The notes below the pieces were generated by a model that saw nothing but the letters and a program-made list of their open reading frames with translations, did not search any database and was not told the origin of the DNA. A stretch of DNA of 41,538 bases from Pseudomonadota bacterium (GTDB lineage Bacteria; Myxococcota_A; Polyangia; Polyangiales; Polyangiaceae). The DNA lies in the NCBI GenBank assembly GCA_023431345.1, contig JAEYWK010000230.1, positions 1-41,538 of the forward strand, in the 5' to 3' direction. Positions 26,217-32,839 of this stretch are shown here, in pieces (positions within the stretch are counted from its first letter, which is position 1; the number at the start of each line of letters is the position of its first letter). The position numbers and the translations under genes are program-made.

Positions 26217-26231
26217 TGGCACGTCCCTTGA
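26217..26231 (+). promoter_or_regulatory. Candidate sigma-54 (-24/-12) promoter of the PDZ gene
   Basis: TGGCACG-TCCC-TTGA matches the sigma-54 consensus TGGCACG-N4-TTGC at every -24 position; at -12 the final C is A. The predicted start would be about 26243, some 27 bases before the PDZ gene's ATG. A sigma-54 activator gene lies 6.6 kb away. Confidence 0.38.
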
Positions 26232-26269
26232 AACGACGAGGATCGTCGGTCAGGAGAAAGTCGTCACCC

Positions 26270-26617
26270 ATGATATCGCGCAAGCAGCTCGAGGAGATCG
26301 CTAACACCGTGCAGGGCGTTCCCGTCTTGGGGTGCCTGCCTGGGAGCACATCCGCTGAGGCCGGGGTCCGCTACGGCGACATCGTGCTCAGCGTGAACGG
26401 CATGCCCACGCCCGGCATCGACGAGTACCTCGAAGCTCGCAAGCTTCGCTCCGATGGCTACGAGCTCCGCCTGTTCCGCGCCGGCAGCGAGCTCACGGTG
26501 TTCGTACCCTTTCGCGCGCCCGCCGATCCGATGGAGGCGCTGGCGCTGCAAATCGCGGACGGTCGCTACGTCACGCCCGAGCACGCGGATGACGTCGAGA
26601 GGCCGCTGCCGAGCTGA
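26270..26617 (+). CDS. Small PDZ-domain protein
   Basis: 115 residues from ATG 26270, with AGGAG upstream at a rather long spacing. Nearly all of it is one PDZ-like domain: 'VPVLGCLPGSTSAEAGVRYGDIVLSVNGMPTPGIDEYLEARK', here shown by VLGCLPGSTSAEAG and 'GDIVLSVNG'. There is no signal peptide or protease domain, so it would be a cytoplasmic adaptor that binds peptide tails. It converges with the GTPase gene (20 bp apart), and its possible sigma-54 promoter suggests it may belong to the same regulatory set. Confidence 0.8.
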   Translation: MISRKQLEEIANTVQGVPVLGCLPGSTSAEAGVRYGDIVLSVNGMPTPGIDEYLEARKLRSDGYELRLFRAGSELTVFVPFRAPADPMEALALQIADGRYVTPEHADDVERPLPS

Positions 26618-26637
26618 GCTTGCGCGCGCCCGGTGTG

Positions 26638-28140
26638 TCACGTAGCGCGCACGATGTGCGCGAGCCAACCCGCCGGCGAGTCGCGCCCCGCCTGCGACGC
26701 GAGCGCCTTCACCGAGGACACCACCTCCGAGTAGTCGACTCGAGAACGGCGCAGCTCGCGGAGCTGCGGTGACAGCTCGCGCCGGAGCAGCTCGGAGCCT
26801 TGCGGCTCCGGCGGCACCTCCGACTCCCGCGCGGGCATCAGACCGACGAACGTCGGGCGGAGCGAGTTGTAAGCGCCCACCGTCCACAACGTGCACGGCA
26901 GCATGATCGTGGTCTGCGCGAATGCCTCCCGCGCCGCCGCGAGCAGCGAAGCCACGCTGAGCAGCTCCTTGGCAACCTGAACGGGATCGCTCTGCGGCAT
27001 CGCGCTGGCGAGCCGCTCACGCAGCGTGGCCTCCGCGCGCACGATTTGCCAGAGTCGGAGTTTCCCCGAGCCTGCGTCGGCCAGGATCACGGCGCGTCCG
27101 CTGGACAGGTGCGCGGTGTTGGCCGAGTGCAGCCGGGCCCACTCGATGAGCTCGTTACGCGCGCTTTGCAGGTTGTGAAATACCGCGTTCGAGCACGAAT
27201 GGAAGCGAAAGCCGGAACCGGAGCCGGCCCAATCCGAGCGTCCGGTGCGGGTGGGGCGGATGCCGAGGGAAGCGACCTCGTGCAGCAACGCGCGACCGTC
27301 GACCGGCGGCCAGATCATGCCGCCGGGCATCGCCGGATCGGGCACGAACGGCGTCTCCTGCTGACTGGGGTCCTCCACCGAAGGCGGCGCGGGAGTGCTG
27401 CTCGGGCGCAGGCTCAGCTCCGCGCGATCCAGCTGCGCGGCGATGCGGCTCGTGACCTCGGCGGAGGCGACGGTGCCGCTATTCACGCGCGTCCGCTCCG
27501 CGTGCAGCATCTTCTCGAGCAGCTCTGCGGGGGTATCCTCCGGCGGCGATCCGACCATCAGCCGCCGTGAGCTGGCGAGCGCTCGCACGCGATCGAGCGC
27601 CAAGCGAACGGCCAGCACGAAAGCCTCACGGATGCCATCACCCGTGATCGCCGTCGAAGGTACGAGCGCTATCGGCGCGATCTTGGCCAGCGTTTCGCGC
27701 ATCAGCTCCGCGTCCACCGCGTCGGGCGCGTCTCGCTTGTTCGCCTGCAGCACGAGTCCCACGGGCGGGTCTTGCTGTCGACAGTAGACGAGGCTGTCTT
27801 TCACCCAGGCGAGCGAGAACTCCCATTCGTGCTCGGTGGTGTCGAGCACGAGCACGACCGCGTCCGCGCTCTCGAGCAGCAAGCGCCGCCGCTCGCCGAG
27901 CTCGCGCTGCCCGGGCAAGCTCAAGATTTGGCAGCGAATTTGGCGACCGTCGAACATGCCGCCGACGTAGTCGACCCAGTCGAAGAACAGCGTGCGCCCC
28001 GCCATTTCGCCGGGCGTCGTGACCTCGCGGGATACGCCGCGCGCGAGCGCCTTGAGGCTCGTCGTCTTCCCGGACAACGCGGGACCGTCGTACACGATGC
28101 GTACGACGAGCACCCCTCTCGTTTCGTCGATCACTGCCAT
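26638..28140 (-). CDS. MglA-like small GTPase with large C-terminal extension
   Basis: 500 residues. The N-terminal 195 form a Ras-like GTPase: P-loop GPALSGKT (19-26), 'SLPGQRELGERRR' at switch II (74-86; MglA has TVPGQ here rather than DxxG) and NKRD (134-137). This places it with MglA-type prokaryotic GTPases, whose activity is controlled by roadblock proteins. Residues about 200-280 are a Ser/Pro-rich linker. The rest (about 280-500) is a domain I do not recognise, with 'FRFHSCSNAVFHNLQSARNEL' and 'AVILADAGSGKLRLWQIV'. Two roadblock genes lie directly upstream on the same strand, so this is the likely GTPase of the module. The extension makes it far longer than MglA (about 195 residues). 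Confidence 0.88.
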   Translation of the reverse strand: MAVIDETRGVLVVRIVYDGPALSGKTTSLKALARGVSREVTTPGEMAGRTLFFDWVDYVGGMFDGRQIRCQILSLPGQRELGERRRLLLESADAVVLVLDTTEHEWEFSLAWVKDSLVYCRQQDPPVGLVLQANKRDAPDAVDAELMRETLAKIAPIALVPSTAITGDGIREAFVLAVRLALDRVRALASSRRLMVGSPPEDTPAELLEKMLHAERTRVNSGTVASAEVTSRIAAQLDRAELSLRPSSTPAPPSVEDPSQQETPFVPDPAMPGGMIWPPVDGRALLHEVASLGIRPTRTGRSDWAGSGSGFRFHSCSNAVFHNLQSARNELIEWARLHSANTAHLSSGRAVILADAGSGKLRLWQIVRAEATLRERLASAMPQSDPVQVAKELLSVASLLAAAREAFAQTTIMLPCTLWTVGAYNSLRPTFVGLMPARESEVPPEPQGSELLRRELSPQLRELRRSRVDYSEVVSSVKALASQAGRDSPAGWLAHIVRAT

Positions 28141-28275
28141 CGTTGAGCCCGTCGTCGGTGAGAGCAGGTACCCTGGCGCCGATCGCGGCCAGTCGCGCGG
28201 GGAGGGCTGAGCGAAGCGCGCGCAAGACGTTGCGTTCGAGCGCGCGCTCCCGTCAATCGGAGGGTACGAAGCCGC

Positions 28276-28644
28276 TCAGGTCAGCGCGTCGGCGTGGCGG
28301 TTGACCGCCGAACGCACGAGCGCGATGTTCGACAGCTTCTTGTCCACGGCCAGATACAAGAACGTGTTGGGGCCGACGAGCTTCACCAAGTGGATCTGGT
28401 CCGTCAAGGTGATCAGCATGTCTTCGATGGTGCCGGAGAGGCCCAGCGTGCGCATGATCTTGAGCTTCTGCTTGACGAGCTCGCTGTTGTAAGCGCTGGC
28501 AGCGGTCAAATCGAACTCGGTGCGCGAGGCCTTGATGGCCAGCGTCATGCCCGAGTCCAGATCGACCAGGGAAGCGGCGATGAAGCCGTTCGTGTCCTGC
28601 GAGATCTTCTCCAACGTTTCGTTCAGCTGCTTTTCGGTGGGCAT
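28276..28644 (-). CDS. Roadblock/LC7 domain protein
   Basis: 122 residues. It has the whole roadblock/LC7 fold and little else: 'TNGFIAASLVDLDSGMTLAI', 'LTAASAYNSELVKQKLKIM' and 'DMLITLTDQIHLVKLVG'. Such proteins (MglB-like) bind small GTPases and act as GTPase-activating or exchange partners. It lies 19 bp after the second roadblock gene and 135 bp before the MglA-like GTPase gene, on the same strand. The two roadblock proteins could form a heterodimer. It lacks a C-terminal extension. Confidence 0.9.
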   Translation of the reverse strand: MPTEKQLNETLEKISQDTNGFIAASLVDLDSGMTLAIKASRTEFDLTAASAYNSELVKQKLKIMRTLGLSGTIEDMLITLTDQIHLVKLVGPNTFLYLAVDKKLSNIALVRSAVNRHADALT

Positions 28645-28663
28645 CTTCCAGCGTCCTTTCCGC

Positions 28664-29029
28664 TCAGATCGAGAGATCTTTTTCGATGGCCGCGAGTTGG
28701 TGGCGCGACATGGCGAGGTTGCCGCGCTGCTTGTCCAGCACGAGGTAGATGAACAGCGCGTCGTTGCTGGAGAGCGGGCGGATCAGGTGATACTGCCCGT
28801 GCAGCGTGATCAGGATGTCTTCGATGTTGTCCTTGAGGTTCAAGGCCTTCATCGTCTTGCGCTTGGCGCGCACGACCTCGGTGTTGCCGGCGGCCGCCAC
28901 CTCGAGGTTGATGGGGCCCGCGCCGCCGTCGGAGCCGAGCATCATCCCGCTGTTGCTGTCGACGACACACGTCCCCATGGCTCCATCGAGCTGCATGACC
29001 TTGGCGAGCGATTCCTTGATATTCGACAC
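28664..29029 (-). CDS. Roadblock/LC7 domain protein, first gene of the module
   Basis: 121 residues from the GTG at 29029, set by a perfect AGGAGG five bases upstream. The fold is a single roadblock domain: 'MGTCVVDSNSGMMLGSDGG', 'EVVRAKRKTMKALNLKDNI' and 'DILITLHGQYHLIRPLSS'. The pattern 'IEDxLITLxxQxHLxxxL' is shared with its neighbour, so the two are probably ancient duplicates. It begins the minus-strand group roadblock-roadblock-GTPase. A good sigma-54 element lies about 100 bp upstream. Confidence 0.92.
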   Translation of the reverse strand: MSNIKESLAKVMQLDGAMGTCVVDSNSGMMLGSDGGAGPINLEVAAAGNTEVVRAKRKTMKALNLKDNIEDILITLHGQYHLIRPLSSNDALFIYLVLDKQRGNLAMSRHQLAAIEKDLSI

Positions 29030-29129
29030 GATTGCCTCCTTTGGATTGACGTTGTCGGCTCCGCACCTCGATCGAACGACTTGACCGTCGGCGTTTCCCT
29101 GTGGTCCGAGCAACGAGTGCGACGCTCTC

Positions 29130-29145
29130 TGCAACGCACGCGCCA
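29130..29145 (-). promoter_or_regulatory. Candidate sigma-54 promoter of the roadblock/GTPase genes
   Basis: Read on the minus strand: TGGCGCG-TGCG-TTGCA, against TGGCACG-N4-TTGCW. Only one position differs, and the GG-N10-GC core is exact. The start would be about 29119, leaving a 90-nt leader before the GTG at 29029. Confidence 0.55.
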
Positions 29146-29306
29146 ACGCGAGATTTCGCCGTGATCCGCGATGGCGCCGATGTCGCACGTCCAAAACGGC
29201 CAGGTAGCGCGCCAAGCTCGCCATTCGACGGTCGAACCGGCCATGGCCGATTTGGCCAGCTGCGGCTTCGTGATGGATTTTGCGGCGTAGTGCCGGGGGC
29301 GAGCCG

Positions 29307-29322
29307 TGGTGCGCGTCTTGCT
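29307..29322 (+). promoter_or_regulatory. Candidate sigma-54 promoter of the kinase-like operon
   Basis: TGGTGCG-CGTC-TTGCT has the exact GG-N10-GC core and a perfect -12 element. The predicted start, about 29333, falls right at the ATG of the kinase-like gene (29335), so that message would be nearly leaderless, or the real start codon is further on. Confidence 0.45.
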
Positions 29323-29334
29323 AAGTCGCCTGCG

Positions 29335-30399
29335 ATGGGCGAACCGCGCAGGGCCGACGGCGACGCCACCGCGCAGGGCCACTCGTTGGACATCGCGACG
29401 GTAGAGGCGCCCATTGCTTTGTGCACCGCCACCGGCGCCTTGCAGGCCGCGACGGGGCCGGCGCTGGCCCTGCTCCGCCGCGCCTCGGTCGTCGAGCAGC
29501 TGCCGCCGAGCGTGCCCGCTGACTTGTGGCGTCTGCTCGAGCGCACGGCCATGGGCGAAGCCGTCGAGTGGCGGCCGCCGGGGGCGCCGCACGAGGTGCT
29601 CGGCTGTACGCGCTACGCTGCGGCGCCCGGCACCTACGTGCTCTTGATGCGCGAGGTGTCGGCCAAGCGCCTCGCGCTCTCCGAGCGCCTCAATCGCCAG
29701 CGCCTCGACACCAACGAGCGCCTCGTCGCCAGCCTGGCGCGCGATCTGCGAAGCTCCATCGCCAGCGTGGTTTACAGCGCTGACTTTCTCAACGTGAGGG
29801 GCACGAGCATCGAAGCGGGCGTACTGGCGGAGACGGTGCGTGACATCTCCAAGGCCAGCGCCAGCTTGCAAGAGTCGCTCGACGCCTTGCTCGACTTCGC
29901 TCGCCTCGGTCCGAGCGTCTCGGTGGCGGTGCCGGTGCGCGAGGTCTTGAACCGCGCGGTGGGCCTCTTGCGAGCTCATTACCGCGACGGTGCCCACCGC
30001 ATCCGCATGGACGTGGCGCCGCGCGCCGAGCACGTGCGCGGCAATCCGCTGATCATCGAGCAGATCTTGGTCAACCTGCTGCTCAACGCGGTGGAGGCCT
30101 CGGCGGCGCCGCGCTGCGTGATCGTGACGGCGTTCCCCGCGCTGCGTCCGCTCCGCCCCGCGCTCGACCGGCCGTTTTACATCTGCATTCGCGTTTGGGA
30201 CGACGGCCCTGGCATCCCGCCCGACCATCGCAGCCTGGTGTTCGATCCCTTCTTCACCACCAAGCAAGGCAGCCCTGGGCTCGGCCTAGCCATCGCTCGT
30301 CAAGCGGCGGAGAGCATCGAGGGGGCGCTCGAGCTCACCGAGGACGATACCGGCACCTGCTTCTCGCTCTACTTGCCCGGCTACGAGGGGGGCCCATGA
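29335..30399 (+). CDS. Histidine kinase-like protein lacking the phosphoacceptor His
   Basis: 354 residues from ATG 29335; upstream in-frame sequence lacks conservation signs. A PAS-like N-terminal part (about 18-105) leads to a dimerisation helix at about 120-190. The place of the H-box reads 'VASLARDLRSSIASVV', where the usual S/A-H-E/D-L-R has Arg136 for His. The ATPase domain looks complete: N-box 'NLLLNAVEA', G1 'DDGPGIP', F-box 'FDPFFTTKQ' and G2 'GSPGLGLAIA'. It should bind ATP but cannot autophosphorylate in the standard way. No membrane segments. The stop overlaps the next gene (ATGA). Confidence 0.85.
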   Translation: MGEPRRADGDATAQGHSLDIATVEAPIALCTATGALQAATGPALALLRRASVVEQLPPSVPADLWRLLERTAMGEAVEWRPPGAPHEVLGCTRYAAAPGTYVLLMREVSAKRLALSERLNRQRLDTNERLVASLARDLRSSIASVVYSADFLNVRGTSIEAGVLAETVRDISKASASLQESLDALLDFARLGPSVSVAVPVREVLNRAVGLLRAHYRDGAHRIRMDVAPRAEHVRGNPLIIEQILVNLLLNAVEASAAPRCVIVTAFPALRPLRPALDRPFYICIRVWDDGPGIPPDHRSLVFDPFFTTKQGSPGLGLAIARQAAESIEGALELTEDDTGTCFSLYLPGYEGGP

Positions 30400-30776
30400 C
30401 GTTGGCGGCGAAACCGCAAGCCGAGCTCGAGGTCGCGTTCGCGCTCGGCTCCACCCGCAGCGGCGGGCTCATCGGCGCCCCGTCGGAGGTTTCGGCGACC
30501 GAGCAGCTCGAGAGCCTGGCCGCGACGCTGCCCGAGATCTTCGGCACCTTGGATCCTGCGTGCCTCGACCGCATCGCGGCGCGCTTGTGTGGCGAAGGTG
30601 CGCGTGACGGCTTCGGCGAAGTGCTGCTGCTCTCGGAGCATCGCCTGCACGTCGTCCGGCCGCTCTGCTCGCGCCCGCAGGTCGCCCTCGTCGGCACGAG
30701 CTCGGCAACGCACCGCATCGGCCTCGTTCTATCGGAAGTGCACGCCAGGGCGACGGCGCTCGAGGACGACCCATGA
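30396..30776 (+). CDS. Small protein, possible divergent roadblock-like domain
   Basis: 126 residues from ATG 30396, coupled by ATGA overlaps both to the kinase-like gene and to the next gene. The first 75 residues are not recognised. The last 50, 'GFGEVLLLSEHRLHVVRPLC' and 'HRIGLVLSEVHAR', resemble the central strand and final helix of a roadblock fold, but the match is weak. In conservon-type operons a small protein of about this size (DUF742) lies in the corresponding place; I see no clear DUF742 features here. Function unknown. Confidence 0.72.
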   Translation: MTLAAKPQAELEVAFALGSTRSGGLIGAPSEVSATEQLESLAATLPEIFGTLDPACLDRIAARLCGEGARDGFGEVLLLSEHRLHVVRPLCSRPQVALVGTSSATHRIGLVLSEVHARATALEDDP

Positions 30777-31678
30777 CCGGCGTGGCCGCGCCGTCGAGCC
30801 GGATGCTGTCGTCCATCCCTGCCAATCCGGGCTTGATGGTCGCGGTCGCGCGCTTGCTCGGTCACGTCGACGATCTCCCGCCGGGGGCTACGGGCGCCCT
30901 CCACTTCGGTGAGCACGGCGTCATCTTGGTCGAGTCGCGCCGGATCTGCTGGGCGATCTCGCGCGGCATGCGCCTGCGACTAACGGATATCTTGCGCAAC
31001 CAGAGCACCCCGCCCGTCTCGCGCGAGCGCGTGGAAGAGATCTATCGCGCCTGCCGGGAGTCGGGCACCCCGATCGGTGAAGCGCTGGTCGCGAGCGGCC
31101 TCGCCAGTCCCAGCGGGCTCAAGGCTGCCCTGTACAAGCACAACAGCGAGGCGATCGCGGCGCTGGCGCGGGCCGGGGCCGCGCCCGACCAGTTCGTGCG
31201 GCACACCAAGACCGGCCACGATCCGAAATACTCGTTCTCGGCCTGCGAGATGCTCGCCGCCCTGGGCGCGTTCGACGATCCGGCGCGCGCCGCCGCCGCG
31301 CAGCACGAGCTCGGCTCGGTCCTGGTGCCGGAGACGTTCGGGGCCGCGTTCGTGCGTAGCAGCGCGGGGGCGGGCTCCTTGGTGATAGCGGCAGATCGCG
31401 GGTGCGACGTCGCGGTCGCCGATCTGATCGAGCTGTGCAACTGGGTGTCGGGGCTGTTCGACGTGGCGCGCACGTGCGACTCCGAGATCTTCGCGGCGAG
31501 GGCGAGCTGGGGGAGTAACGCGGGGCTCGTCACGTGGCGGGTGAAAGACGTCGGCTACGTGGGGCTGTGCGCCTCGCGCGCGGCCGCGGCTCGGCTCGTC
31601 AGCAGGTTGTCGGAGCGAGCGACGCGGACGAGCGGAGTGCTCCCGGTGGGCGCACGCGGCGGCGAGGGCGGAACATGA
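30773..31678 (+). CDS. Unknown protein with DUF4388-like N-terminus
   Basis: 301 residues, overlapping its neighbours by ATGA at both ends. Residues about 35-75 ('GALHFGEHGVILVESRRICWAI', in part) resemble DUF4388 modules, in which a small beta unit is followed by 'GxI..A'. A helical section 'RERVEEIYRACRESGTPIGEALVASGLASPSGL' follows, like the type II-secretion/PilB N-domain pattern. The C-terminal half is unrecognised. DUF4388 is frequent in myxobacterial proteins next to receiver domains and roadblock proteins. It probably serves as a scaffold in this signalling set; that is inference from position. Confidence 0.75.
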   Translation: MTGVAAPSSRMLSSIPANPGLMVAVARLLGHVDDLPPGATGALHFGEHGVILVESRRICWAISRGMRLRLTDILRNQSTPPVSRERVEEIYRACRESGTPIGEALVASGLASPSGLKAALYKHNSEAIAALARAGAAPDQFVRHTKTGHDPKYSFSACEMLAALGAFDDPARAAAAQHELGSVLVPETFGAAFVRSSAGAGSLVIAADRGCDVAVADLIELCNWVSGLFDVARTCDSEIFAARASWGSNAGLVTWRVKDVGYVGLCASRAAAARLVSRLSERATRTSGVLPVGARGGEGGT

Positions 31679-32802
31679 GCCGCATCTTGCTCGTCGATCA
31701 CGATCAGGAGCTGTCGCGCTCGCTCGCGCGCGCCTTCGGCAAGCTGCGCCCCGATCTGGCCTTCCTCACGGCTCCCAGCGCGGGTCAAGCCATGCAGATG
31801 ATGCGTGAGCGCAGCGTCGACATCGTGCTCGCGGAGCTGCAGATGCCGGGGATGGACGGCCTGGAGCTGCTCGGCTGGCTACGCGAGCACTGCCCTGACG
31901 TGTCGGCCTTCGTCATGTCCGCCTACGGAACCAGCGAGACCGCCGCCCAGGTCGAAGCCGTCGGCGGGGTCGACTTCTTCGCGAAGCCGCTCGACGCGAC
32001 GGCCGTGATGGCTCGCCTCACCGACACCCTCGCGCAGTCGGTGCACGGTCACGTGAGCTACGTCAGCCTGGCGTCGTTCCTTCAGCTGCTCGAGATGGAG
32101 CGCAAGACCTGCACGCTCAACGTGAGCTACGGCGACAGCGCCGGCTGCCTGGTGGTGCGCCGCGGTCAACTGGTCGCGGCCCGCATCGGTGACAAGAGCG
32201 GCGAGGAGGCCGCGATCACGATCGTCGCGTGGCCGTTCCCGAGCATCAGCATCTCGCGCCAGTGCGTCGAGATTCCCAGCACCATCCAGTCGTCGCTCGG
32301 CTTCATCGTGATGGAGGCGATGCGGCTGCAAGACGAGGCCGCGCGCAACGCGCCGCCGACGGATGGACACGGGTCGGTGTGGCCCACGCCTCGCCGCACG
32401 TGGCGTCCGAGCACGCTCACCGCCAGCGACCGCCCACCGCCCGACTCGAGCCGCGGCCGCAACGGTGAGCTGGCGCTGCCGAGCGGCGCTCGCGGTATGG
32501 CCCTGGTCGAGACGGCGACCGGGAACGTGCTGCGCGCCGCATCGCGTGACGATTGCCCGATCGGAGAGCTGGCGCGCATGGCTTCGCAGCTGCTGCTGCA
32601 CGAGGCCGCGACCCTCGAGCTGTGCAGCAACGGCGCGGGGGAGGGCGTCGAGGAGCTCGTGCTCTCGACCAGCACGCGCTGCGACGTGATCAAGCCGCTC
32701 GGCGCTACCGAGTTCGCGCTGCTGGTGTTTGCGCCCGAAGAGACGAACCTGGTGATGGCGCGCATCGAGCTGGAGCACTTCATCGCCTTCCACCACGAGT
32801 GA
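31675..32802 (+). CDS. Degenerate response regulator with DUF4388 and roadblock-like C-terminus
   Basis: 375 residues. The receiver domain (1-118) keeps the acidic pocket (Asp8, Asp10), the switch Ser82 and Lys104. The phosphoacceptor Asp is Glu54 in 'VLAELQMPGMDG', a change that often mimics the phosphorylated form. A DUF4388 domain follows at about 121-200 ('SLASFLQLLEMERKTCTLNV', 'LVVRRGQLVAARIGDKSG'). After a Pro/Ser/Arg linker, residues about 270-375 look like a roadblock-type domain ('GMALVETATGNVLRAASRDD' to the final helix). It has no DNA-binding domain, so its output is likely protein-protein. It is the last gene of the operon. Confidence 0.87.
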   Translation: MSRILLVDHDQELSRSLARAFGKLRPDLAFLTAPSAGQAMQMMRERSVDIVLAELQMPGMDGLELLGWLREHCPDVSAFVMSAYGTSETAAQVEAVGGVDFFAKPLDATAVMARLTDTLAQSVHGHVSYVSLASFLQLLEMERKTCTLNVSYGDSAGCLVVRRGQLVAARIGDKSGEEAAITIVAWPFPSISISRQCVEIPSTIQSSLGFIVMEAMRLQDEAARNAPPTDGHGSVWPTPRRTWRPSTLTASDRPPPDSSRGRNGELALPSGARGMALVETATGNVLRAASRDDCPIGELARMASQLLLHEAATLELCSNGAGEGVEELVLSTSTRCDVIKPLGATEFALLVFAPEETNLVMARIELEHFIAFHHE

Positions 32803-32839
32803 TGCGGCGCGGAGCTTCGCGCCCGAGCTCGCGAGTCGC

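Noticed and set aside
30773..31678. Assignment as a PilB/GspE N-terminal domain protein
   Set aside because: The helical segment has only a loose likeness, and there is no ATPase domain. It is left as unknown with a DUF4388-like start.
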